Notes: a model not told the origin generated them from the sequence alone. Positions 44,237 to 56,534 are shown, counted from the stretch's first letter. The stretch is DNA of 64,000 nucleotides from Bettongia penicillata ogilbyi (GCA_023548195.1 JAJHZJ010000694.1:310001-374000), one strand, 5' to 3'. A program made the numbers and translations.

Positions 44237-44540
44237 GAACATCAACAAGGATTTATTTATCAAGTGCCTACTACATGCCAAGCACTGTGATGAGTACTGA
44301 GAATAAACAGAAAGGAAAAAATAGTCCCTGCTCTGAAGGAGCTGACAGTAGCCTCCTGTGGAGTGTGGAGGGGACAGCATGTAAACAATGAGGTACAAAG
44401 AAGAGATACAGAGGTGAAATTGGAGATATTAACAGAGGGAAGGTCTGAGCAGCGTTGGGGGGAATCAAGAAATTCTTCTCAATAGAAGGTAAAATTTTAG
44501 CTGAATGGTGATGTGAAGGAAGCCATAGATGAACAAAAGA
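44237..44540 (-). mobile_element. L2 LINE 3' region, antisense
   Basis: tatcaagtgcctactacatg, ccaagcactgtgatgagtac, tctgaaggagctgacagtag, ttaacagagggaaggtctga and gaaggtaaaattttagctga are the reversed L2 3' UTR. A purine-rich stretch follows. Confidence 0.8.
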
Positions 44541-44934
44541 AGGGAGGGGGGAAAGAGAGAAACAGAGAGAGACAGGGACAGAAACAGAGAAAAAATGAAT
44601 CTATCACATTTTAAATATTATTACTATCGTAAAATTATCAGTTATTCATTGCATAAATTATCAATGTGATAACTCTAAGTGGGTTTATCAATAAATATAT
44701 GCATATTACATTGTTAAATGTTTATGAATTGTTATAAAAATAATAATGAATTCTTAGTTTTGGGTGAATAAAATGCAAACTACACAATTATTAGTCAATA
44801 ATTTTTACAAAAATTTTGGTGCATGATATGTTTCTGGAGGAAAAAATTGTAACATTGCTGCAAAAAGTTTAGAAAGCAATACTATGTAAGTTATATAAAA
44901 TAGCTAAACTATATGTCAAAGTCTTTTAAAAAGT

Positions 44935-45085
44935 AATGTGAGGTATAGACTATATCAGATGGCTTACCAAGGGAAGAAAGGAGGGATGGAATTTGAAGTT
45001 TAAAACTTTAAAAAAAAACATTTTTAAAAAATCATTGTTTTATCATGTAATTGGGGAAAAATAAAATATTATTTTTATAAAGTCA
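44935..45085 (+). mobile_element. L1 3' end
   Basis: gatggcttaccaagggaaga, ggaatttgaagtttaaaact, an A/T block, then catgtaattggggaaaaata with aaatatt is the terminal part of marsupial L1. Confidence 0.6.
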
Positions 45086-45129
45086 TGTGAATATCAGCCA
45101 ACAAATGGTTTTTTTTATTGTGAGTTTGC

Positions 45130-45390
45130 TATGGGTTTTAAGATTTACAAAATCCTTTTCATCACAACCCATTTAAGACACAAAGAAACTAAAACTGAGA
45201 GAACTGAAATGGTTTGCCAAAGGCCACTAACAGAGCCAGTAAATATTTTTAGTTAATTTTATTTCAATTTATGGAATGAAACAAGCATTTCTATAACATA
45301 ATAATTGTCTCAGAACTAGAGACAGTAAATATTAGTCTAATTCTAAGTCCATGTTCTTTCCAATATACTATCCAGCTTACTCCTATCATT
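45130..45390 (-). mobile_element. MIR-family SINE, antisense, interrupted
   Basis: ttacaaaatccttttcatca, aactaaaactgagagaactg, a break, then attctaagtccatgttcttt. The central 75 bp or so (45,252-45,325) is foreign and is bounded on both sides by cagtaaatatt. Confidence 0.55.
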
Positions 45391-45904
45391 ATATTTAGAA
45401 TATCTTTATCATGTTTATAGTATTCCTGAGATTATAAAATGAAGGTTTTTGTGCAACATTTTCCTCTTCTTGCTTTCCTACTCTTCCCACAATGACCTTG
45501 TTGCTTATATCAATAAGATCTGATCTTGAAAAGGATCTGCTTGTGATAAAAGTAAAAAATGCAAGATACAGCTCCAGCTCACTGTCTGATAGGTCTTTTT
45601 TTAATGAAATGTTTCAGGATTTTGGCTCCTGGGAAATGATCAGTTTCCAACTGGAAGAAATAGCACGAAGGGGGAACAAACAAGGACAGAGTGAAAAAGA
45701 GTTGTTTAAAAAATATATATTTTGACTCCCTTCAAACAAGCTTTCACTAGTCCTCTTACTCACTTTTGAACTCCATCTCTATGTCATCTCACATTATTAT
45801 GTGAAACTGGTGCATTTGAAAGGTATTCCTAGAATATCTAGAATTCTTAGAATAGTAAGTCCATAAAGTCCAAGATTTCTAGCAATCAAGGTTGATTTGA
45901 ATGT

Positions 45905-46130
45905 GATAGAATAAAAAAAAGCAATTAAATTGGTAGTCCAGAAGCCTGGCTGAAGGGCAAATTCCGATTCTTACAATTGTGTCTGACTCAAGATAAATCC
46001 CTTCAGCTCTCAGATGCTCATTTTTATCATCTGTCCAATAGAAATGATAATGCTTGCTACCCATATTGCAGGGTTGTTGTAGCAAAGTACCATGCAAAGG
46101 TTAAAGTGTTATAGAAATGAGATTTATTAG
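45905..46130 (+). mobile_element. MIR-family SINE
   Basis: gtagtccagaagcctggctg, ttgtgtctgactcaagataa, tttttatcatctgtccaata and gcagggttgttgtagcaaag in order. Confidence 0.7.
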
Positions 46131-46224
46131 GTAAAATGGAGGCTACAATTCCAAACAGAGAACTGATTCTTTAAGAAGATACTGAGCAATCACACATGAA
46201 CCTAAAAGTTGTTCTTGAAGGACA

Positions 46225-46420
46225 AATCAATGACAAAATGAATAACAATAACACATTTATAAAGCACATCAAGGTTTACATAGCTCCTTCCTCACAACAA
46301 CCTCATATGGAAGGGAGAGAGTATTATCTCCATTTTAACCACTAGAAATGTAAAACGTGTAATTCATTATGACATACGCTGTTAGAGAAGCATGGGTTGA
46401 AGATGGAAAAAGTCAATGAA
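46225..46420 (-). mobile_element. MIR-family SINE, antisense, 3' half
   Basis: acacatttataaagcacatc, ctcacaacaacctcatatgg and tattatctccattttaacca. Confidence 0.65.
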
Positions 46421-46639
46421 CAATTAGCAAATAGAAAGCAATCTATGCTAATTGCCCAAAGAGAGGTTCTGTAACTGCTACACCACTTAAGAGAAGGTAG
46501 GAATTCCTGTGGACTGCGAAGAACTTACAAGAAAAACTTTACCTCAATCCCTCATATGTTCTGTGCAACTAATTATGTAACAACATTTTTTAAGGAGTGT
46601 CTGATCCACAGAGAACTCTGTTTATGTCTCTGATTATTA

Positions 46640-46883
46640 CAGCAAGGCATGGAACAAGGAGATAGATATATGCCAGTCAAAAGTATTCATCACTTTCACA
46701 CTTTGTGAGAATCAGCTAGGATTCCTTATGATTTGAACTATTCAAGATTCTCCTGTTTATAGATAATATTAAGCTAACCTCATTGAGCCTTAGACCACTA
46801 TATGAGCTCCTCAATGAGATCCATAATTACTCAAAAGAGAGTAAAATATTAAGAACATGGAATCGAATGCTCATTGTCCAGGC
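46640..46883 (+). pseudogene. Non-LTR reverse transcriptase remnant, part 1
   Basis: A piecewise translation near 46,750-46,870 gives LLFIDNIKLTSLSL then LYELLNEIHNYSKES, resembling the Y/F-x-D-D loop and following helix of a LINE reverse transcriptase with the second Asp changed to Asn. It is interrupted by a hAT element at 46,884 and appears to resume afterwards. RTE-like rather than L1-like is my inference from the residues after the loop. Confidence 0.4.
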
Positions 46884-47089
46884 CAGAGGTGTCAAACATA
46901 CAACCCCTAGGCTTTGTGTGGCACCACAACACTTCTGAGTGCAGCTCAAAACAAATTAAAATGTAATAGGAAAAAGATTTAGCAAAATAACTAAAATGCA
47001 ATAAAACATAGATAATATATTGTTAAAACTAAGTTAATATGCAATACAGACCAATGGGCCCCCATTTCTGTTTGAGTTGAACAGCACTG
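46884..47089. mobile_element. Short non-autonomous hAT element
   Basis: It starts cagaggtgtcaaacatac and ends ttgagttgaacagcactg, an imperfect terminal inverted repeat of the CAGNGGTGTCAAA type. The 8-mers gtccaggc and gtttagat on the two sides agree at 4 positions, and all 4 differences are transitions, as expected for an aged 8-bp target duplication. The A/T-rich centre has no coding capacity. Confidence 0.7.
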
Positions 47090-47200
47090 GTTTAGATTAC
47101 AGGAGGCAAATGGATGGTCAGTCCACTGACCATCGCAGTCTCCGGTGCATATGTACCTGGTAATGTACAGCATATGGTTAACTGCACAATGTTTTCAATG
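47090..47200 (+). pseudogene. Non-LTR reverse transcriptase remnant, part 2
   Basis: gcaaatggatggtcagtcca then gtgcatatgtacctgg reads QMDGQSTDH followed, after a frameshift, by a YVYLG-like stretch. A pattern of this type follows the RT core in RTE-type LINEs. It continues the relic on the left of the hAT element. Confidence 0.4.
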
Positions 47201-47756
47201 ATATTAACAAATACAAATATCATCCCCTGACATAATACGGTTACAAGTTCTAGACCAGTCTGTGACATATCAGAATGAAAGGCAACGGGATAAGCCTATC
47301 TCCAATAATGACTGAGACACAAGGAGTGACAAGAAATATAACTGAAGATGTACATTTATGATCAGAAAAGGAGGTGAGCATGGTGAGGAAGAATGAGAAA
47401 AGGATGCTCTATGTCTTACCCTGAGCCCCACCAAACATAAGAAGACCCCCAAGGAAAGCCTCTAGCATGTGAGGGAGATCCTCTTTTAAGGATTCAGGGC
47501 AGAATATGAAAAAGAATCATGAAGGATGAAAAGGCATGGATCAGGTGCTCTCTGCAGTGATGGAAGAAATAGCCACAGTAATGAGATCACTGATCCATTG
47601 AAGTATTGAATTATACACAGAGTCAGCTCAACATCCTTGTCCTATCTGAAGGCAGCACACTCTCAAAAGCAGTAATTTTTTTTCCCTACTACACAGAAAA
47701 CATTGACAAAAGTAAGACAGGCTTACCTTTAGTAAGGGACCGAAGATACAAAAGAG
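47201..47756. other. Unassigned block
   Basis: No firm assignment. 47,480-47,600 has a faint L2 feel that I could not confirm. Confidence 0.3.
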
Positions 47757-47817
47757 ACATTTGTCCTTCTATTAGTTACAATGTAAACTTCATGAGAGTA
47801 GGGATTGTATTCTGAAA
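47757..47817 (+). mobile_element. L2 LINE tail fragment
   Basis: acaatgtaaacttcatgaga followed by gtagggattgtattctg is the short block preceding the L2 tail. Confidence 0.5.
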
Positions 47818-48859
47818 ATATCAACATGAAAGGTTAATCTGTATCCATGGTTTGTATTAGAAGAATGGATCTTCGATCTATGCTTTCCCCTCAAAAAATA
47901 AAGAAATGTTTGCCTTTTCCACACATATAAAATGAATCGAATATAAGAAATACTGACAGCTTCTCTTATGAAATACCATAATCTTCCTGAAATGTGGTGA
48001 TGATTTTTATTCTCTCACATATACTTCAAAATGCTGAATATCATACTCCAAGTCCAATGTACTTATATTAATGCCTTAGAAACAATTAAGATGTGAACAA
48101 TTTCTTCACCCTACAACTGAAGTTCAATTTGCATTCATATTTAAAAAACAAAGCTCTGAAATTTTCAAAAAACCTAAAATTAACCAATCATCTCTCCAAT
48201 GTGCTGAACAGGTTACAGGAGTTCTACTCAACCATTTCCAAATGTACAGAATCAATATGTCAGTAAAACTCTTTCCTAGGGCACGAATATCTGAGATGCA
48301 CCTTCCTCTCCTTACCACTCAGCTGAAAGTTCAGGCTCCTTATATTTGTGATTTATTGGATGATTATTGTTGTGCAAAAAAAGGTTTCAGCACAGAATAC
48401 TGCTTTTATACTGGGATTTTATGTTTTTGCCTCATCCTGTATAAAAAATCAGATAACAAAGAACTTCACAGAAAAAAGAAAAATATTCTTAAGAAACATA
48501 GAACTAAGTAGTAATGCTCATGAGTTGTTAAAATGTTTTATTTTGCTTCTTAGCTTGATAGTAATCAGATATACCATTAGGTGACTGCTTTTTGTGTACA
48601 GAAAGAGGAAACCAGAGAACAAAAGAGAAATGGGACGGCAATAAATGTAACAAAGATTTTTTCTATTTTGCCTTTTTTTGGAATCACTACCCCCTTCCAG
48701 TTACCTCCAAAACTTCTCCTATCCCTATCCCCAAAAACCTCTCCTCTGTAATAAGCAAGTATAGTCAAGTAAAAAAAAATCCACATAGTGACTGGATCTG
48801 AAACATGTGCCTCATTCCATACTTCTACAAAGAGGTAGAAAGCATGATTCATTAGTAGT
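47818..48859. other. Unassigned block
   Basis: No repeat is recognised. Overlapping frames on both strands at 48,242-48,852 cover A-rich and T-rich runs and have no domain. Confidence 0.35.
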
Positions 48860-49110
48860 TTCTCAAGTTGTGACTAGCCATTACAACAATAACAGATCTT
48901 TCAAACTTTGTTTTCTTTACAAATCTATAGTCACCATACACAATATTCTCCTAGTTCTACTCACTATAATCTGTGTCAGTTCATACAAGCCCTCCTGAGT
49001 TTTACTGCATCAGTTCCTTTTGTTATTTTATTTGGATCTTATCATGGTATATGGTGTGAGATCCTTGTCTAAACCTAACTTCTGACAGATTTTTTCATTT
49101 TTCCCAATAA
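48860..49110 (+). repeat. Unclassified interspersed repeat B, copy 2
   Basis: acaatattctcctagttcta, ctcactataatctgtgtcag and ttcatacaagccctcctgag match the copy at 4,600-4,880. Confidence 0.5.
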
Positions 49111-49194
49111 TTCATGTCAAACAGTGAATCCTTACCCTAAAGTGATTGGAGTCTTTGAGCTTACTGAACATTCAATATTTCAATGTTCAATTCA

Positions 49195-49450
49195 GGGATG
49201 TTTTGATAAATGTTTAATAAACAACTCTCAGAAGGAAAAAGATGCCTATGCCAAATTTGTAACTTTACTCTGTATCATTAACATTTTCTTTATCACTTAA
49301 GTCTAGACAATCAACAGAAAATAAATAAATCTCTAGTTTATGGTGTTTGCTGATCTCTAAAGTGTAAAGACTCACACTTAATATTTAAATGAAAAACTTT
49401 TGCAGGCTGATTTGGGCTGGTTTCAACACAACATTGATTCAGTTATTTCT
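49195..49450 (+). repeat. Unclassified interspersed repeat A, copy 2
   Basis: ataaatgtttaataaacaac, cttaagtctagacaatcaac and ggtgtttgctgatctctaaa match the copy at 4,340-4,585 in the same orientation. The A/B order is reversed relative to that locus. Confidence 0.55.
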
Positions 49451-49599
49451 GGGTTTTATATATCTGATTTGTATCACTGATCCTCCTAGAGAAGGAAAAC
49501 AATACAAGATTAAGGGGACAAGTAGAGGAGTTCAGGTTGAGAATGACAAGAAAGGCTGGCTGTTCCCATGAAATTATTGCAAAGGAGAAACAAATTGTG

Positions 49600-51225
49600 G
49601 GTGATAATATTGAACTAATTTGAAACAGGGAGAGGGTGTTTAGACTTCTGGTTAATGTGACCAAAAGATGGAAGACAGCACATTCTCTATTATATCACAA
49701 CCTCTCACATATCTCCAAAGGAGGAAGTAAGTTGAAGAAGATAAAGCAATGTCATCTAATTCCACAGTGTAAGACACCATGAACTCAAAAAAAAAAAAAA
49801 CCCTTATGAAATAACAACAAAGGAAGATAATGATCCCTAACTTCTAAGGTATTCACCCAGTAGCCATTCCTATTCCACCCACAAACTGGCAACAGAACTC
49901 AACTCTGAACCCCTCTCAAAGCATCCTTCTCCCATTGTCCCATAAATCTGAAGACCAGAAGCATGTTCCTTCTGGTGACATCAGAGCATCAGGGTTCTGT
50001 ATTACAACAGAGCTCATTCACAGAAATGGAGAATAAGAGAAACTAGGATAGGATGTGGAGGGCTGGACACTTAATTAAGATTGAGGGAAAGAACCTAATA
50101 CCTAGCAGGAGCCTAATCTGTCAACCCAGAAGTCATGGTGAACCATGAATTTCCCAATGTATAAGGAAACTAATTTTAGCTTTGAGATCCAGCTGCCAAG
50201 CAAAGTTCCATCTAAAGGAAGTGAGTCAGAAAATGAATAATAAGTGAAAATAAGGGGGAAAAGGAGTCTGAAATTACCAAACAACCATCTCAGGAGGAAG
50301 ACTTCAAATAAAGACCTTGAACATAAACAGATTAAACGAAAGAGAAGTTTTTAATACAGAAGGGAATATGGCCTCCAGATCAGCTAAAAGAGTCACAACA
50401 TCTCTGAATAAATATCACGAGAAAAGGAAGATGAATCAAAACCTAATAAGACACAGAAACCTATGAATTACTAAGAGACCATGGAAACACAGCAATTTCT
50501 GAATGGTTTAAGAGACAGATAAGAATTGTAAAAACAAAATCTATGGCAGTATAGGAGAATTGGAAGAGCAGAAAAATTCAAATTCATGGTGGTTTGACCA
50601 AAAAAGATGGATGAGGAGGAAGAAGAGGAGGAGGGGAATTCAAAAGGAAGTGAATATGAAAAAAAGGGAATCAAAAAGTGATATCAAAAGAAAACATGAC
50701 ATTCATAAAGCAAAAGATATCTATGTTGAGGTTATAAGCACAAAGATAACTTGAGAATTATATAATATAGAAAAACAGGGCAAGTAAAAAATAACTGAAC
50801 TCCAATAATGCAAAAAATACTTCAAGAAAACTGCTCAGTTCTGGACATAGAAAACAGAGTGCCAATTGAAAGAATCCATAGATCAACTCTTAAAAACAAC
50901 ATATCATATATTCCAAGACACATATTAATTAAATATAACAATGTCACTGACAAAGACTGCAAGTGACCAGAGGAAATTTGAACAAAACTATTCAGAAAAA
51001 ATAGAAGGGAAAAATAGGCTAAAATAACAAGCAGGAAAGATAGTATAAAATAGAAGGGAAATAAATAATCTGGAAACCAAAAAGTCTATGAAATGGGAAA
51101 TAAAATTAAAAGCTGCTTCTTTGAAAAGACAAATAAAATGTATACATATTTAGCCAATTAAAAAGAAAACGGCAGGAAATCAAATGTTAAACTTAGAAAA
51201 CAAAACAAAAGTCATAAGACTAGAG
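49600..51225 (+). mobile_element. Degenerate L1 LINE (5' region to early ORF2)
   Basis: A long A-rich sense-strand stretch. Its beginning has an L1 5' region character, the middle (50,560-51,000) is Lys/Glu-rich like ORF1, and 51,100-51,215 carries aaaagctgcttctttgaaaa then gacaaataaaatg, the motif at the start of the L1 reverse transcriptase region (KAASLKRQIK-like, a relic of a K-W-F-F-E-K-type stretch). No intact frame remains. Confidence 0.6.
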
Positions 51226-51352
51226 GTGTCTCTCTTTAGACTGGGAGCTCCGTGAAAGCAAGAGCGGTCTTTGACCTTTCTTTATATCCTCAGTGCTTAC
51301 CATAGTTCTTGGTAAATAGTATATGCATAATGATGTTTATTTGGTAATAACC
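51226..51352 (+). mobile_element. L2-like 3' tail
   Basis: ttagactgggagctccgtga, aagcaagagcggtctttgac, tatatcctcagtgcttacca and taatgatgtttatttggtaa are an L2 tail lying between two L1 portions. Confidence 0.65.
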
Positions 51353-51355
51353 AAG

Positions 51356-51560
51356 TGTTCAATAAACCAGAAAATCAATTATTTAGGGGGAAACTCCTTA
51401 TTTGATGAAAACTGCTGGGAATACTGGAAAGTAGTCGGAAAGAAATCAGACAGACCAACACTTTACACCATATCCCACAATACATAAAAATGGATACATA
51501 ACCTTACTATTAAAGATCATATTACTTAAAAATTAGAAGAGAAACAAATTTTATACCATC
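51356..51560 (+). mobile_element. L1 LINE ORF2 C-terminal portion
   Basis: ccttatttgatgaaaactgc, tgggaatactggaaagtagt, aacactttacaccatatccc and tggatacataaccttactat encode the L1 C-terminal pattern LFDENCWEYWKVV followed by TLYTISHN. It has sense strand and the same orientation as the L1 piece to its left; the RT core between them is missing. Confidence 0.7.
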
Positions 51561-51584
51561 ATGAAGAGAAGATTAATTACTAAC

Positions 51585-51965
51585 CAATCAACAGATAGGA
51601 GAGGTTGCCATGAAGGTGGAGCGCAGGTTTGGGAGAAATGAGGCTCAGAGAGATGGAAGAGGTAAATCACTTGTGGGATGAGAGTCAGTTCAAGAGGATG
51701 ACCATCCCTGTATGTGGCTGGAATGAAATGAAGTTGCATATCATCAAGGTTGAGGAGACTAAAGAAATGTGAAACAAGGATGTCCAAAGAGATGGCATCA
51801 TGTCAGTTGAAGTCACTAAGTATAAATACAAGAAATGGAGTGAAAGGAAAAACTGTGAGTCAGGGATTGGATGGCTAATGAAAAAACTGAAAACAGCCAT
51901 CTGCCCTGCCATTGCCAGTCTTATCCACACCATGAAGTGACCCCTCAAGAAACTAACTTCCCCAA
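51585..51965 (-). mobile_element. Probable L2 endonuclease-side region, antisense
   Basis: ttgaggagactaaagaaatg, gatggcatcatgtcagttga, agtcactaagtataaataca and ctgtgagtcagggattggat resemble the reversed 5' half of L2. The two minus frames across it are then L2 remnants. Confidence 0.45.
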
Positions 51966-53254
51966 CTACAATCAGGAGTTTATTCGTTTAGTTTTGATAT
52001 TCTATCTTTTGGGGGGTCATTCTGACTGGTAAGTGATTGAGAACTCACTTAAATGTACCCAATAACATCTGAATAGCCTCAGACGATTTCTCATCTAACT
52101 CTGCATTCCTTCCTACCCTACATTCAGTATCCATCCTGCCCCCTTGCTATTAGAACAATAATCACATCAATACTATCCTTACTACTGGAAAGTCTATGAC
52201 AATCTACTGTCCTATGATTCCATTCGCAATCCTATTGACAGTCTAGACTCTAGACCAAAAGTCTCTTTCCTGGCTACCTGATATTATTACTTAAGAAATT
52301 CTTGATGACTGAAAAACCTAGGAGTCAGTAAAGCAGAGCCACGAGGATCAGACAGAGTGATGCATCCGAATGAAGTGAAGTCCGAGAGAGATAAGGTTGC
52401 TGGATGACAGAGATGGTTGGAGGGTCTGGAAGTGTCAGAGAAAAACCAGAAGCATGCTTCCTGGCATAGTGCATCCATCCCACAGTGCATGAGTGAAGGT
52501 ATATCCAGTACTGAAGAGGTTTGCCAGCAGTAAACCTAACAGAGTCTCTTGGTGGTAGTTAGCTTTCCATGATTGAAAAATGGAAGAAGCAGAAGAGGGA
52601 AAGACCCAATATAAATGTAGCTTGTTTACAATAGAACAGGATTCCATAAGGCACAATGGAGATCCAATACTCATTCCACTATACTTGGGCACTATTATTT
52701 GGTCTCAGAACAAAATTTGTGTTTTGTAACGGTCATCTCCTATGCCTATATCATAAAATGCTTGATACAAACATTTGGCGAAAACAGGGTGACGTGAAGT
52801 TGGTTTTACCAGGTTTACTCTTTAACTCTTGTAGTACCAGCAAAGAAAAAGCAAGTGAAGGACTGTGTTTCAAAGCAGCATGGATAGAAATTAACAGCAA
52901 AGCCCTGTTCTTTCTGGGGTGAGACTAAGGATGCTTGCTTCTGCAGGTGCAGCCAGAGACATTTTCTGAATGAGTGTCTATTTTTAGGGAGGGGGGAAGA
53001 GCAGTGTGATTTTTCTTAAAATATATATGGTATTTTTGTTAATTACCAAACATGCCCTTTATTTGGAAAAGACCATGCAGCTGCTGTTCCCACAAGCCTT
53101 TTTTTGCATCATTAGTCTTTGGGTCCATGGGGTGTCATGCTTTCTGCCATTAGAATAGCCCCCTTTTTTCAGTGCATTACAGGAACATCTCACCTTTCAC
53201 CAACAAAAAATTCATCCAGGACAGAAGTTCTTCATTTTATAGATTTTACAGAAT
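51966..53254. other. Unassigned block
   Basis: No confident element. The plus frame 52,656-52,922 has 88 codons and no recognised domain. 52,300-52,600 has more balanced composition than its flanks. Confidence 0.3.
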
Positions 53255-53350
53255 TATAGATCTTGGATTCATCTGCATAGAAACAATAATGGAACCTTTG
53301 GAAACTGATCGGTTCATGAAGTGAGATAGAAGATTCCCTGGGACATGGAA
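53255..53350 (-). mobile_element. L2 LINE fragment, antisense
   Basis: ggattcatctgcatagaaac, aataatggaacctttggaaa and ttcatgaagtgagatagaag are the reversed L2 block around the region encoding the catalytic loop. Confidence 0.6.
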
Positions 53351-53589
53351 CTGTGTGAATAGTAAGATCATAGTTGTGTGAATTTCAAGTGTTTGGAAGA
53401 AAGCTGGCACAGGTGCAATGTTCAGGAGTCCTCAAACCATGCTATGTAGCTGGCTGCCTTATCTACTGAGAGACAGAGTTGTCTCCATAATTGTCCTCCT
53501 ACGTACAAAGGATAAATGAAAACATCCATACCCATGCTGACAGGGAAAACAGCATAGCAGCTACAGTCAACCTAAAGAGAGCCATCTAT

Positions 53590-53830
53590 TAGTAAATCTA
53601 ATGGACAATATCACTTAACATTTACATATAAAAGTTCACACATTTGATATTACTTATTCTTCACAACAATCCATTGATGGAGGAAGGGCAGATATTATTA
53701 TCTCCACTTTACAGATGAAGAAACCAAGACAAATAGAAAGATAAAGCCACATGGTCCAAATCACACAGAGCTGTGACCTGAATGCAGGTTTCTGACTCTA
53801 AGTTGCTTCCATTGTTTCACACTGTAAGAA
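53590..53830 (-). mobile_element. MIR-family SINE, antisense
   Basis: tcacaacaatccattgatgg, ctccactttacagatgaaga, atcacacagagctgtgacct and gcttccattgtttcacactg. Confidence 0.75.
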
Positions 53831-54599
53831 AAACATCACAGGACCAAACATAACTGCCATATATTCATTCTGTGACCACATAATTCCATATATAAAAGGC
53901 AGTGGCCATACTTTTTAGCTAGTAGTTGCAAGTAAGTAATACTAAGCAACTCTTTGAATAAATGAATTAAATTAAATAAATATGGAAATGTTCTAGGACT
54001 CCCTCATGTTAGTTCCTATAAAGTTTACCAACCAGCTAAGAATTGTGGGGAGCTACCATCCCTTATACAAAAAAGGAAGCTGAGTTGCCAAAAGGTTAAC
54101 TGAATTCTATGGGCCCAGCTTGGCACAGAAAGGAAATTAGAATTGACTGCTCTATAATTTATTTATCTATTGTTCTTTACATTAAGCTACAATCTCCAAT
54201 TGTCTTTAAGAGACCACACCAAATGGAAAATATATGGTCCTTTTCAAAGACCCTCATGAGGGGAAAATGGCATTACTATTGTGCCATGCAAATGAATCTT
54301 GAAATCTCATACTAGAAAAAAAAAACTCAATTTGTAACCAAACATTTCATACTACTTCACTTTTTCATGAGATTAAATCTACAATTGAACATTCTCTTCC
54401 TCCCTGGGCATTTCTAGAAAACAAACTTTTATACACACCCCTGTTGCAAGTCTAAAAATCACACTTCTTAAGGAAAAGTATTCCTGGCAGAGGGCAATGG
54501 AGAGTGAAGGTCTGCTTAGCATCACATTGAAGTATTTTTATTTATTCTGTTTTTCACACTCCCACTTAAGAGACCCTCTTATTAAAAGTAATCATATAG

Positions 54600-54790
54600 A
54601 CCCTTTAGAACTGGAAGAGACTTTGGACATCACCTAGTCTAAAACTCTGATTTTACCACTGACATAAACTACAACTGAGAAGGGGAAGGACTTTCCAATG
54701 TCTAACTACTACATCTATGAGTAATAAAGTCAAGATTCCAACTCAGGACTCCTGATTCCAAATAAGACATTATCACTTTACCATACTACC
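54600..54790 (-). mobile_element. MIR-family SINE, antisense
   Basis: agaactggaagagactttgg, acatcacctagtctaaaact and ttccaactcaggactcctga. Confidence 0.7.
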
Positions 54791-55804
54791 TTGGAAATCT
54801 TGGGAAGAATAAACCATATCTCAACCAAGAGTTATAGCTAATAATTCTTTTCTCTTGGGGCAGGGACCAAGAGAAATTCAGTTTGGCATCTTGAGTGAGG
54901 AAGCAGAGACCTCTGGAACAAAAGGTCCTGTTGGAGTTTGAAATCTCCAGAATATATAGGAAGTCCCACCGAAAGTATTTCGAGACAAAGAAAAATGGGT
55001 TAACAGGTTTAACATAGAGTTGATAGAGTATAAAGCACAGATATATACAGTACATGTAACTTACATAGTATAAACCCAATAAGAAGGAAGAATTCTATTT
55101 CAACTTCACTGGATTAATACTATTGACATTCAGGCTTCTCCCTCTGGTCCCATCCTTACTTTGGAGATCCTTGCTTCACTCTTTGTTTCTCTGTCCTCAC
55201 TTCTCTAATTCTAATATTCAGATACTATCATTATTTTAATGAGCATGATATGTTGAAACACAAGCTATGCCAGTTGTTCTATCATTCAATTTTTTTCCTA
55301 AGAAAGAGTTGGGTAAGAAGTTGTAAAAGTAAAACAAGTCGTGAATTATTTCCCCAAAGGAGTTCATTGTGTAAGTTGGCTATGAATAAAACTGTAAACC
55401 ATATTCAGTATGATATAAGTAATGACATATCAATTAACTGTGTCAACAAGGTCTAAAAATATGCAAATTACTGTACTTCAATTAGAAAAATCTACATCCT
55501 TAGAGAATATTGTAAATCAGGAAATTTGGGAGACATTAAGAGTAATCAGTGAGGGAAAGCATGTACTTTTTGCTGTATCCTATTTTTATACATACATAAT
55601 GAAATAATTATAGCTACACTTTATTGATGCCTCGGCAAAAATATTAAAATCTTAAGATCTTACAATGACAAATTTAATCCATGTTACGTTTTCAAACAAC
55701 ATTAATTATATGAAAAATAAATCTATTACCATTCAATGTAAGTAAGTTGAAACTAATTTGGTCATGTAAATTAGAATTATGGCTTTTCTAAGCCCTGGCA
55801 TATT
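54791..55804. other. Unassigned AT-rich block
   Basis: No element is confirmed. The frames at 54,786-55,079 (minus) and 55,250-55,607 (plus) have no domain. Confidence 0.35.
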
Positions 55805-56040
55805 AAAATGGAGAAATAATAGCTAACATTTATATAGCAGGTACTTTTCAATACTATGTCAATTTGTCTTCACAGTGACTGTAAGAGCTAGGAGCTATTA
55901 TTATCTTCATTTTACAGATAAGGAAAGTGAGGCAGATAGATGTTAAATGACTTGTCCAAGGTCTCAGAGCTAGCAGTGTCTGAGGCTAGATTTGAACTCT
56001 AGTTTTTAGAGTCCAGGACCAGCACTTCAGATAGATTACT
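55805..56040 (-). mobile_element. MIR-family SINE, antisense, nearly full length
   Basis: aatagctaacatttatatag, tcttcattttacagataagg, atgacttgtccaaggtctca, gctagatttgaactctagtt and agcacttcagatagat are all present. Confidence 0.8.
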
Positions 56041-56534
56041 TAAGATTGTAAAAGTAAAACCTTTGGTGCCTTTAGGTTATGATGTAGATTCAAATATATT
56101 CTGTTACTTTGTCAAAATAAAATATGGAGCCAGATTTTCTATTTTTGTAATTGCCATGACTATTTTTTTCTTTGTTTACAATCGAAGCAATTTGGTTTTA
56201 GGTGGATGTCTTCTTGAAGAAATTCAAAATAACGCCAAAACAGAAGCATCTGGTCATTTGTAAGGTTGTATCAGTTCTCAAAGACTTAGACATTCACAAT
56301 TCCAGAAGTACAGGTGTCTTTTTGTTTGAAATTCAGTTGGCATCTGCTCCAGAAATGCCACAAGAATGTATATAAGAGGAAGCATGCCACAGATCTGCAA
56401 ATGACTAAACTCTTTCAAGCAGGAGTTCCCACTACCCTGGGGAGAATGAGAGGAGAAGACAGAATCTGTTTTACAATTACTTGTGTCTAAGCTTTTGTAG
56501 AATTCCTTCTTAGCTAAAAATGTTCTTTTCAAGA
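56041..56534. other. Unassigned block
   Basis: The plus frame 56,063-56,263 has a hydrophobic run (FSIFVIAMTIFFFVYN) but no family that I recognise. The minus frame 56,278-56,688 is inflated by the GA tract. Confidence 0.35.
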
